A stretch of DNA of 5,838 bases from JAJTFW01 sp046160245 (GCA_046160245.1 JBJXGU010000103.1:1-5838), one strand, 5' to 3'. Shown: positions 1-5,389, counted from the first letter of the stretch. A program made the numbers and translations. Notes: a model not told the origin generated them from the letters alone.

Positions 1-383
1 GTTTTTACATCTTTACTTTGTATGGCTGCTTCAAGTGCTTGTGAAAAATAGGGAAGCGCATTTTGTGGCTGGTTTTTCATCAACAAACGCAGGCCCAATG
101 CTTGAGCTGCGGAAATTATTTTACTTGGATTTTTTTCCTTTTGACCCTCTTTTAACTTATTTCGTGTGGCGTTTTCATCTATCGAAAAAGGAACGATGTT
201 TTTTTGAAATCGTGGAATCGTTAATTCATTCGTGATTCTGTTTTTTTGCACCCAGTTGTTAAAAGTGTTAACCTGAGCTTGAATTACGTTCAACTGAAAT
301 AGAAAAGCACATAATAAAAGTATCAAATTAAATTGAAGTTTTGATAGAAATGTATGGAATCGATTATTGCTCATCCGCTCCAT
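1..383 (-). CDS. Exported TPR-like protein, N-terminal part (runs off left edge)
   Basis: Reading the minus strand from the ATG at 383-381 gives 127 codons open to the window edge, so the C-terminus is missing. Residues 1-36 form a classic Sec signal peptide: a basic start, a hydrophobic core around residues 18-34 (FNLILLLCAFLFQLNVI), then Q-A before Q37, which suggests cleavage after A36. Residues 37-85 are polar and resemble no family I know. Residues 89-124 fit a helix-turn-helix TPR pattern, with A95-L96-G97, A109, Y112-F113 and A116-L117 in the usual small and aromatic positions. In Bacteroidota, exported proteins with this layout often continue into more TPRs and then a membrane histidine kinase or a LuxR-type output domain, but nothing here shows which. 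An in-frame ATG at 374-372 is an alternative start that would leave the signal peptide intact. The gene lies 55 bases downstream of the 82-aa gene on the same strand, so co-transcription is likely. Confidence 0.8.
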   Translation of the reverse strand, partial: MERMSNNRFHTFLSKLQFNLILLLCAFLFQLNVIQAQVNTFNNWVQKNRITNELTIPRFQKNIVPFSIDENATRNKLKEGQKEKNPSKIISAAQALGLRLLMKNQPQNALPYFSQALEAAIQSKDVK

Positions 384-438
384 GAATATGGATGCTGTTT
401 TGATGGGCAAAAAGTAGTAAAAAAATATGGAAGTACTT

Positions 439-687
439 TTAACGCTTGGCAGTTACAGATACTTTTTCTCCTTTCTTTGAAGTTTGCTTGGCCATTTCAA
501 AAACATGTTGACGACTGCGATTTAATTGTTTAGCTTCTTCAGCTTGTTGATCATGAAAATTTGGAAAGTTCATCATACTCGAAATATCTTCTAGGTTCAA
601 ATTTATCTGAGAAGAAATTTGTTCCACCTTCTGCAGGCATGATTCAATCTTCTTCAACTCTTTTTGTTGCTCTTTTTTGATTTTCAT
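439..687 (-). CDS. Small hypothetical protein, 82 aa, charged and helical
   Basis: I do not recognise this protein. It is short and very polar. The N-terminal 30 residues (MKIKKEQQKELKKIESCLQK and on) have hydrophobic residues at coiled-coil-like spacing (I3, L11, I14, L18, V21, I24, I28). A middle segment around residues 33-46 is rich in Met and Phe (LEDISSMMNFPNF), and the last 15 residues are Lys-rich. There is no signal peptide or membrane segment, so it should be cytoplasmic. One Cys is present (C17). The start is the first ATG of the frame. A sequence 30-37 bases upstream, TATCTTTA on the minus strand (724-717), is one mismatch from the Bacteroidota -7 element TAnnTTTG. The gene sits between the candidate 43-aa ORF and the exported TPR-like gene on the same strand, with gaps of 45 and 55 bases. 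The protein-like composition and strand agreement support a real gene, but no homologue is known to me. Confidence 0.6.
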   Translation of the reverse strand: MKIKKEQQKELKKIESCLQKVEQISSQINLNLEDISSMMNFPNFHDQQAEEAKQLNRSRQHVFEMAKQTSKKGEKVSVTAKR

Positions 688-732
688 AGGGCTGATTGTT
701 TTCTGGTGTGATATGTTAAAGATAATGGGGGA

Positions 733-864
733 TCAAATATCGATGGCTAATAGTTTTAAATGGTTTTCAACAAGCTGAGGTGCATAAGGTTTATGAAGAT
801 TGGCTTGCCGTGTCTTAAACTTTAAAATATTTATAGGGTTATAACGTTGTGTGTGCAATAGCAT
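733..864 (-). CDS. Candidate micro-ORF, 43 aa
   Basis: The minus strand from ATG 864-862 to TGA 735-733 encodes 43 residues starting MLLHTQRYNPINILKFKTRQ and ending LKLLAIDI. The product is basic, and its middle portion (residues 20-37, including HKPYAPQLVENH) reads like real protein rather than random translation, although this is only an impression. It has no signal peptide, no Cys and no family I can name. It lies 45 bases upstream of the 82-aa gene on the same strand, so it could be the first gene of that group. It could equally be the decayed remnant of a longer gene or chance. TAATCTTG on the minus strand (884-877), one mismatch from TAnnTTTG, ends 12 bases before its ATG. Confidence 0.3.
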   Translation of the reverse strand: MLLHTQRYNPINILKFKTRQANLHKPYAPQLVENHLKLLAIDI

Positions 865-870
865 TATATC

Positions 871-903
871 CCTAAACAAGATTATGAATTATTTATGTTT
901 AGG
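871..903. repeat. Inverted repeat CCTAAACA-N17-TGTTTAGG
   Basis: The two 8-base arms at 871-878 and 896-903 are perfect reverse complements, separated by 17 AT-rich bases. The repeat lies in the intergenic space between the leftward small genes and the rightward sigma gene, ending 13 bases before the candidate -35 hexamer of rpoD. Neither strand has a T-run placed to make it a terminator. A dimeric regulator binding site is possible, but no regulator family with this half-site comes to mind. Confidence 0.4.
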
Positions 904-916
904 TTAAAAAAAGGAC

Positions 917-946
917 TTGACAAGCGCGATTTAATGTGTAACTTGC
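917..946 (+). promoter_or_regulatory. Candidate rpoD promoter
   Basis: TTGACA lies at 917-922 and TAACTTGC at 939-946. The first matches the general -35 hexamer, and its TTG also fits the Bacteroidota -33 element. The second resembles the -7 element TAnnTTTG with one T missing. There are 19 bases between TTG and TA, inside the 17-23 range reported for the group. Transcription would start near 951-954, giving a leader of about 60 bases before the rpoD ATG. Confidence 0.5.
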
Positions 947-958
947 GCTCCTATTAAA

Positions 959-1024
959 ATGGCCTCTCAAGGGAGATTTAAAGTGTGTATAGAGCTAAAT
1001 AACAGAAAGATATGCGTCAACTAA
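959..1024 (+). other. Possible upstream ORF overlapping the rpoD start
   Basis: An ATG at 959-961 opens a 21-codon frame (MASQGRFKVCIELNNRKICV plus N) that ends with TAA at 1022-1024. It is in a different frame from rpoD and overlaps its first 13 bases. If transcription begins where the -7-like element predicts, this ATG lies within about 10 bases of the transcript start and is the first start codon a ribosome would meet. It could couple or dampen translation of the sigma factor. It may also be chance, since frames of this length are common. Confidence 0.2.
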
Positions 1025-1875
1025 AAATAACAAAATCGATTACCAATCGCGAAAGCGCGTCTTTTGAGAAGTACCTCCAGGAAATTGGAAAAGAAGAATT
1101 AATCACAGCCCAAATCGAAGTAGAGCTTGCTCAGAAGATTCGTGCCGGAGACCAAAAAGCATTAGAAAAGCTAGTTAGAGCTAACTTACGATTTGTTGTA
1201 TCTGTAGCTAAACAATATCAAACTCAAGGTCTTAGCCTTCCAGATTTAATCAACGAAGGAAACTTAGGATTGATTAAAGCAGCTAAGAAATTTGATGAAA
1301 CCCGTGGTTTTAAGTTTATTTCTTATGCCGTTTGGTGGATTCGTCAAAGTATCATGCAAGCCTTGGCTGAGCAAGCACGTATTGTGCGTTTGCCGCTAAA
1401 CCAATTAGGTGCAGCCAATAAAGTAAAGAAAGCTTTTTCTGAGTTAGAGCAAAAGTTTGAACGTGAACCAAGTCCAGAAGAGTTAAGCGCAGTGCTCGAT
1501 CTCCCGATGGATAAAGTGGCAAATACGATGAAGATGCCGGGTAAGCACGTTTCTATGGATGCGCCTCTGGTTCAAGGAGAAGATTCAACTTTGTTGGATG
1601 TACTCGAAAACGGAGATAGCCTCGGTGCCGACTCTGCTTTGATTACTGAATCTTTGCAAAAGGAAATTAATCGCTCCTTGGCAACGTTGAGTGAGCGTGA
1701 ACAAGATGTGGTGAAAATGTTTTACGGAATCGGAATCCAGCACGGTCTTTCTTTGGAAGAAATCGGAGAGAAATTCGATCTTACTTCTGAACGTGTTCGC
1801 CAAATCAAAGAGAAAGCGATTAAAACACTTCGTCAGAACTCTAGAAATAAGCTGTTAAAAGCATATTTAGGATAA
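1012..1875 (+). CDS. rpoD: Primary (RpoD/SigA-type) RNA polymerase sigma factor
   Basis: This 287-aa sigma-70 family protein directs core RNA polymerase to housekeeping promoters. It has the short form typical of Bacteroidota, lacking region 1.1 and the nonconserved region. Region 1.2 spans about residues 16-48 (FEKYLQEIGKEELI). Region 2 spans about 50-125, with the core-binding segment RANLRFVVSVAKQYQ, then DLINEGNLGLIKA, and the -10-melting aromatic stretch FKFISYAVWWIRQSIMQAL. Region 3 follows at about 126-180, then the finger-loop segment SMDAPLVQGEDSTLLDVL (181-198). Region 4 covers about 212-287, with the helix-turn-helix near 247-270 and RVRQIKEKA at 261-269. The start is supported by the family's conserved N-terminus MRQLKITKSI. 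Oddity: residue 259 is Ser in LTSERVRQ, where relatives I recall and E. coli (R584) have Arg; residue 272 is Thr in a usually basic patch. The gene appears monocistronic, with its own promoter candidate and terminator. A group 2 paralogue is the only serious alternative. Confidence 0.96.
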   Translation: MRQLKITKSITNRESASFEKYLQEIGKEELITAQIEVELAQKIRAGDQKALEKLVRANLRFVVSVAKQYQTQGLSLPDLINEGNLGLIKAAKKFDETRGFKFISYAVWWIRQSIMQALAEQARIVRLPLNQLGAANKVKKAFSELEQKFEREPSPEELSAVLDLPMDKVANTMKMPGKHVSMDAPLVQGEDSTLLDVLENGDSLGADSALITESLQKEINRSLATLSEREQDVVKMFYGIGIQHGLSLEEIGEKFDLTSERVRQIKEKAIKTLRQNSRNKLLKAYLG

Positions 1876-1888
1876 TTTATTGCAAATC

Positions 1889-1931
1889 AAAGAAGCACCC
1901 TCGTCGCAAGATGTGGGTGCTTCTTTTTTTT
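1889..1931 (+). terminator. Intrinsic terminator of rpoD
   Basis: A 10-bp perfect stem, AGAAGCACCC (1891-1900) with GGGTGCTTCT (1915-1924), encloses a 14-base loop. Two further A-T pairs extend it to 1889-1926. It runs directly into a T-tract ending at 1931. It begins 13 bases after the rpoD stop codon, as expected for rho-independent termination. Confidence 0.93.
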
Positions 1932-2108
1932 CAAGTGTTTGTAGTTTCAATTAACTTGATTTTTTTGAGCTGACTTTTTATTCCGATTGCTTCATCAGCT
2001 GAAGTTTTATGGGGGTGTTTGCTTACATTGATTTCTATATATAAAAAAACTATTCAATTATTTCTAAATTATTTTTTCTTCGATTTGTCCAATAATATTT
2101 TTTTTGCT

Positions 2109-2138
2109 TGTTCAAAAACCAGCCGAAACTGTTCAAAA
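2109..2138 (+). repeat. Direct repeat TGTTCAAAA, 21-base period
   Basis: TGTTCAAAA occurs at 2109-2117 and again at 2130-2138. The 21-base period is two helical turns, so both copies would face the same side of the DNA. They lie just upstream of the candidate nrdB promoter, where an activator or repressor could bind. The AT-rich context makes chance repetition possible. Confidence 0.3.
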
Positions 2139-2151
2139 TATAAATTTTAAA

Positions 2152-2186
2152 TTTTTGATATTCTACTTCCTTTTGATTTATTTTGT
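2152..2186 (+). promoter_or_regulatory. Candidate nrdB promoter
   Basis: TTTTTG at 2152-2157 could serve as the -33 element. TATTTTGT at 2179-2186 resembles TAnnTTTG with one T missing from the run. The 21-base gap between them fits the Bacteroidota range. Transcription would begin near 2191, giving a leader of about 50 bases that starts at the small hairpin at 2190-2202. In such AT-rich DNA the match is weak evidence. Confidence 0.35.
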
Positions 2187-2243
2187 ACTGAGCGTTTCGC
2201 TCTCTATTTCATTCTTTAAATCAACTCCTTACTCTTATCACTT

Positions 2244-3224
2244 ATGACCAACGACCAAATTAACGACGAAATTCTATTGCAAGAAAACAAAGATCGTTTT
2301 GTTTTATTCCCAATTAAATATGACAAAATTTGGTCGATGTACAAGCAAGCAGAAAATAGTTTCTGGACTGCAGAAGAAGTTGATTTGAGTGTTGATCTAA
2401 AGGATTGGGATCGTTTGAATGATGGCGAACGTCATTTTATTTCTCATGTGCTAGCATTCTTTGCCGCTAGTGATGGAATTGTAAATGAAAATTTAGCAGT
2501 GAACATGATGAGTGAAGTACAACTTCCAGAAGCTCGTTGTTTTTATGGTTTTCAAATCATGATGGAGAATATCCACTCTGAAATGTATTCGTTGTTGATT
2601 GACACTTACATCAAAGACCCCGCTGAAAAACATCGTTTGTTTAATGCAATCGATACCGTTCCTTGTGTAAAGAAGAAAGCCGATTGGGCTTTGAAGTATA
2701 TTAATAATGGATCGTTTGTGCATCGTTTGATTGCGTTTGCGGCTGTAGAAGGAATTTTCTTCAGTGGTTCTTTCTGCTCTATCTTCTGGTTGAAGAAGCG
2801 TGGTTTAATGCCCGGTCTTTCAACCTCGAATGAATTTATTTCCCGCGACGAAGGTTTACATTGCGATTTTGCTTGTTTGCTTTATGGGATGTTGAAGCAT
2901 AAATTATCAGAAGCAGAAGTAACTGCAATTATCACCGATGCTGTTTCTATTGAAAAGGAATTTGTGACCGATGCGCTACCCGTAAAATTAATTGGTATGA
3001 ACGCTGATTTAATGTGTAACTACATTGAGTTCGTAGCCGATCGTTTGTTGAATTCACTGAATTGTCCAAAAGTGTATAACCGTGAAAATCCTTTCGATTT
3101 CATGGAGACTATTTCGTTGGAAGGAAAAACAAACTTCTTCGAAAAGCGCGTTTCTGAATATAAGAAGGCCGGCGTTGGCGTTGATCCTTCTGATCAAGAA
3201 TTGAAATTCAACGAGGAATTTTAA
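2244..3224 (+). CDS. nrdB: Class Ia ribonucleoside-diphosphate reductase, small subunit
   Basis: NrdB houses the di-iron/tyrosyl-radical cofactor that NrdA uses to reduce ribonucleoside diphosphates to deoxyribonucleotides. At 326 aa it is a normal length, and it closely resembles the eukaryotic R2 type (FWTAEEVDLS at 40-49, HVLAFFAASDGIVNENL at 68-84). All metal ligands are visible: D77, E108, H111 (in MENIHSEMY), E169 (in AVEGIFFSGS), E203 and H206 (in SRDEGLHCDF). The radical tyrosine is Y115. Spacing between ligands matches mouse R2 except for a two-residue deletion between Y115 and E169. Y306, in VSEYKKAGV, matches the tail tyrosine of the long-range radical pathway, and the protein ends in an acidic tail with terminal Phe, as needed to dock on NrdA. 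The first ATG is used; an N-terminus this short before the FWTAEE motif is usual for bacterial members. No nrdA follows: the next gene is convergent, so the large subunit must be encoded elsewhere. Confidence 0.97.
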   Translation: MTNDQINDEILLQENKDRFVLFPIKYDKIWSMYKQAENSFWTAEEVDLSVDLKDWDRLNDGERHFISHVLAFFAASDGIVNENLAVNMMSEVQLPEARCFYGFQIMMENIHSEMYSLLIDTYIKDPAEKHRLFNAIDTVPCVKKKADWALKYINNGSFVHRLIAFAAVEGIFFSGSFCSIFWLKKRGLMPGLSTSNEFISRDEGLHCDFACLLYGMLKHKLSEAEVTAIITDAVSIEKEFVTDALPVKLIGMNADLMCNYIEFVADRLLNSLNCPKVYNRENPFDFMETISLEGKTNFFEKRVSEYKKAGVGVDPSDQELKFNEEF

Positions 3225-3231
3225 TAGAATC

Positions 3232-3269
3232 GTATCGTTGAGACAAGGTCTACCTTGTCTCAACGATAT
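3232..3269. terminator. Perfect palindrome between convergent genes, probable bidirectional terminator
   Basis: The arms 3234-3249 and 3252-3267 (ATCGTTGAGACAAGGT and its exact reverse complement) pair over 16 bp. A 17th T-A pair (3233/3268) and a G-T wobble (3232/3269) extend the stem. Only two bases separate the arms, so the real loop is probably TCTA. It fills the gap between the nrdB stop and the stop of the minus-strand di-iron gene, which suggests a terminator for both. No proper T-tract follows on either side, so the hairpin could instead be a dispersed intergenic repeat or an mRNA 3'-end stabiliser. Confidence 0.65.
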
Positions 3270-3968
3270 TTAATTCGCTTTGAAAATTTTTCGGTAATCG
3301 ATCATTAATTCCGATTCTACCATTTTAATTCTGGGAATCAAAACACGATCTTCAATTAATCCGTGAATGCAAAGGTCTCGTTCTAAATTGTGGAGCTGAT
3401 TCAAAAGGATTCGATAAGGCGTGATGTTTGTGAAAGGTGGATCGTACGCTAATATCGTTTTTTGAATCTGAGATAAATTTTTGTCGGAATCATCGTGATG
3501 GTCGTCTTCAAATTCATCTAATGAAAATCGTTTGTTGTTCTTAAAGAAATGAAAAGCATTCATCCCTTTTTTATGCATCTCCAGTAAAAAATCAACATAA
3601 GGCAATAAGTGTTGTTCTTCTTCGCAAATATGTAAACTCAATTGGATTTTATAGGAGGAATAGAAATCCATCAAAATAGTGAGTAATGGATGTTCATCAG
3701 TATAATCTTGCAATAACAATTGAATGCTTTGTTCTATCTCCGGCAGTTTTGTAAATAAATAAAGTCGATGCGTTCGGCGAATGTAATCTACAATAAACTC
3801 AATCGGGAAATTTTGAAAAACTGCCGCATTAAACTGCTTTGGCGATTCAAACACATGACTCAATTCATCAATAAGGTCGTTAAACTTGTTGATGTCAACA
3901 GAGACAGAGTTATTAGCAGGAAGGCTGTAACGTTGAAGAATTTGCTCGGTATAATAGTTTGGATACAT
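3270..3968 (-). CDS. Hemerythrin-like di-iron protein, YtfE/RIC/ScdA type
   Basis: This 232-aa protein is a predicted four-helix-bundle di-iron protein related to YtfE/RIC, which is linked to repair of Fe-S clusters damaged by nitric oxide or oxidants. The spaced ligands of that family can be followed: H67 (IRRTHRLYLFTKLPEI), H93 (DEHPLLTIL), H113 and E117 (LHICEEEQHLLPYV), H157 or H158 (EDDHHDDSDKN), and H202 and E206 (LCIHGLIEDRVLIP). The duplicated H-xxx-E-xxxx-(L/I)-P signature at 113-123 and 202-212 is the strongest evidence. The N-terminal 60 residues have no cysteine and so lack the CCGG motif of the ScdA N-terminal domain. There is no signal peptide, so it should be cytoplasmic. It has its own -7 element 22 bases upstream and lies about 180 bases downstream of a cysteine desulfurase on the same strand. 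Oxygen or NO sensing is an alternative role. Confidence 0.8.
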   Translation of the reverse strand: MYPNYYTEQILQRYSLPANNSVSVDINKFNDLIDELSHVFESPKQFNAAVFQNFPIEFIVDYIRRTHRLYLFTKLPEIEQSIQLLLQDYTDEHPLLTILMDFYSSYKIQLSLHICEEEQHLLPYVDFLLEMHKKGMNAFHFFKNNKRFSLDEFEDDHHDDSDKNLSQIQKTILAYDPPFTNITPYRILLNQLHNLERDLCIHGLIEDRVLIPRIKMVESELMIDYRKIFKAN

Positions 3969-3989
3969 GAAAGCGCGTGGTTAAGACAA

Positions 3990-3997
3990 CAAAGATA
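3990..3997 (-). promoter_or_regulatory. Bacteroidota -7 element upstream of the di-iron protein gene
   Basis: The minus strand reads TATCTTTG, a perfect match to TAnnTTTG, ending 21 bases before the ATG of the di-iron protein gene. Transcription would start about 5-7 bases further on, leaving a leader of roughly 15 bases. I see no TTTG or TTG at the expected -33 distance; the nearest TTG lies only 9 bases upstream. The same octamer occurs before glyS. Confidence 0.55.
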
Positions 3998-4149
3998 AGA
4001 GTCCATCAACTTTTGCCTAATGATATTTATCAACTATTCAATGAGGTTATAAACAGTAAAAAAATGAGTAGAAAAATGTCTTGCAATATTGAATTTTTTT
4101 TATATGTTGATTTTCTAATCTCTTTTATGTAGTTTCTCTTAAAGCAAAA

Positions 4150-5292
4150 TTATTGTTGTTGAGATAAAGCGGTTTCCATTAGAACAATAGTTTCTTTGAT
4201 TTCCTCTTCGCTCGTGTTTTTTCCGATGCTGATACGAACACTGCTGTAAATCTCCGCATCACTCAAGCCCATAGCTTTCAATACATGCGAGGGCTGTGGG
4301 ATTGCCGACGTACACGCCGATCCCATGCTCATACCTAGCGTTGGTAATGCTTTGATGAGTCGTTCACTTTTGATTTTCGGGAAACAAAGATTGGTGGTAT
4401 TGGGAAGGCGTGATTTAACACTCCCGTTGATGAATCCATGTCCATACTCAATGGTAAGTTGTTGTTCTAAAAATGTTCTCCATCGTGAAGTGTGTATCCC
4501 AAAATCCCAACCTCCTTCGTTCGCCAGTTCACATGCTTTTCCAAATCCAACAATCGCGGGCACATTTAATGTTCCTGACCGAAGCCCGCGCTCGTGTCCG
4601 CCGCCTGTGATTTGAGCATGTAGGGTAACCCGTGGACTTTTTCTTCTTACGTACAACGCTCCAATTCCCTTCGGACCATATATTTTATGCGCCGACAAAG
4701 TGCAAAGGTCCAACGATTGCTCATAAACATTTACCCGCACTTTCCCTGCAGCCTGTGTAGTATCACTCAGGAAAATTATTTTTCGCTCTCTGCAAATCCG
4801 TCCAATCTCTTCGCAATCTTGAATGACTCCCGTTTCGTTATTGGCCATCATCACCGCCACTAAAATGGTATCAGAGCGCATTAAATTTTGTAGTTCCAGC
4901 AGATCAATTATTCCTTCTCGATTCACGCCAATTTCACTGTATTCAATTCCAGTTTTTGTTAAATCTTGAACGGTATCTAAAACTGCTTTGTGCTCAGTGG
5001 AACAAACGATGATGTGTTTGCCGACCGATGCATAAGCTTGTGCAACACCTCGTATAGCCAGATTTAATGCTTCCGTAGATCCAGAAGTAAAGATAATTTC
5101 CTGGGATTCGGCTCCAATCAGTTGTGCCACTTGCTCTCTTGCTCGTTCTACAACCGCCGAAGCAGCCCATCCCCACACATGGGTAGAGCTGGCCGCATTC
5201 CCAAAATGTTGTGTGAAATAGGGAAGCATCGCCTCCAAAACTTTTGGGTCGAGGGGCGTAGTGCTATTATAATCAAGGTAAATGGATTCCAT
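4150..5292 (-). CDS. Cysteine desulfurase, NifS/IscS-like (class V aminotransferase fold)
   Basis: This PLP enzyme takes sulfur from L-cysteine, releasing alanine and holding a persulfide for Fe-S cluster assembly or tRNA thiolation. The 380 residues cover the whole family. It begins with YLDYNSTTPLDP (5-16) and has the phosphate-binding FTSGSTEALNLAI (68-80). H101 stacks on the cofactor (STEHKAV), D177 and Q180 lie in LSDTTQAAGK, and K203 in LSAHKIYGPKG forms the Schiff base. GGGHERGLRSGT sits at 230-241, and C327 in MGSACTSAIPQPSHVLKAMG is the catalytic cysteine. R353 (SVRISIG) should bind the substrate carboxylate. The GSACTS loop places it in group I (NifS/IscS) rather than SufS/CsdA. No IscU, IscA or SUF partner is in the window, so it may be the general sulfur donor, for example for MnmA. 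It is divergent from glyS, with a 110-base gap. The first ATG fits the usual N-terminus. A paralogue of the main desulfurase cannot be excluded. Confidence 0.95.
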   Translation of the reverse strand: MESIYLDYNSTTPLDPKVLEAMLPYFTQHFGNAASSTHVWGWAASAVVERAREQVAQLIGAESQEIIFTSGSTEALNLAIRGVAQAYASVGKHIIVCSTEHKAVLDTVQDLTKTGIEYSEIGVNREGIIDLLELQNLMRSDTILVAVMMANNETGVIQDCEEIGRICRERKIIFLSDTTQAAGKVRVNVYEQSLDLCTLSAHKIYGPKGIGALYVRRKSPRVTLHAQITGGGHERGLRSGTLNVPAIVGFGKACELANEGGWDFGIHTSRWRTFLEQQLTIEYGHGFINGSVKSRLPNTTNLCFPKIKSERLIKALPTLGMSMGSACTSAIPQPSHVLKAMGLSDAEIYSSVRISIGKNTSEEEIKETIVLMETALSQQQ

Positions 5293-5389
5293 GGCATTGC
5301 AAAGTTGCGAAATGTATGTTGATTTTTTACGATGAAAGGTTAAGGTAGGGAATCTTTCTTTTTCGTTAAATATATAATTGTATAAGAAT

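Larger units (their letters stand above)
1932..2243. other. Gene-free AT-rich intergenic stretch upstream of nrdB
   Basis: These 312 bases between the rpoD terminator and nrdB contain no ORF I can support on either strand and no tRNA-like fold. They are strongly AT-rich, with many T-runs. They hold a 9-base direct repeat (2109-2138), a promoter-like pair (2152-2186), and a small hairpin, GAGCG-TTT-CGCTC at 2190-2202, near the expected 5' end of the nrdB transcript. The last 40 bases before nrdB are pyrimidine-rich with no ATG and no clear Shine-Dalgarno sequence. I could not recognise a convincing NrdR-box pair, though a degenerate one could be missed. Confidence 0.6.

Noticed and set aside
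35..235. Plus-strand 66-codon ORF at the left edge
   Set aside because: It lies opposite the signal-peptide/TPR-like frame on the minus strand, which has far better protein features; its own translation resembles nothing.
1585..1803. Minus-strand ORF inside rpoD
   Set aside because: It is antisense to the highly conserved region 3.2-4.2 of the sigma factor and is a shadow frame.
1968..2002. AGCTGA...TCAGCT inverted arms downstream of the rpoD terminator
   Set aside because: The six-base arms in AT-rich DNA include a self-palindromic TCAGCTGA and are too short to distinguish from chance.
2493..2723. Minus-strand ORF inside nrdB (and another at 3054-3263)
   Set aside because: Both are antisense to conserved NrdB coding sequence and have no recognisable features; the second also crosses the palindrome.
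3768..3998. Plus-strand ORF over the 5' end of the di-iron protein gene
   Set aside because: It is antisense to the conserved N-terminal half of the hemerythrin-like protein and overlaps its promoter; no homology is evident.
4064..4132. 22-codon plus-strand frame between the di-iron gene and the desulfurase
   Set aside because: It is very short, AT-driven in composition, has no promoter-like element, and sits alone between two minus-strand genes.
4080..4149. Possible terminator after the cysteine desulfurase
   Set aside because: The minus strand has A/T runs and a CAATATTG palindrome but no stem long enough to support an intrinsic terminator.
4325..4615. Plus- and minus-strand ORFs within the cysteine desulfurase (4325-4615, 4994-5176, 5122-5322)
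   Set aside because: All overlap conserved desulfurase coding sequence in other frames. The Cys- and Gly-rich translations reflect codon shadows rather than genes.
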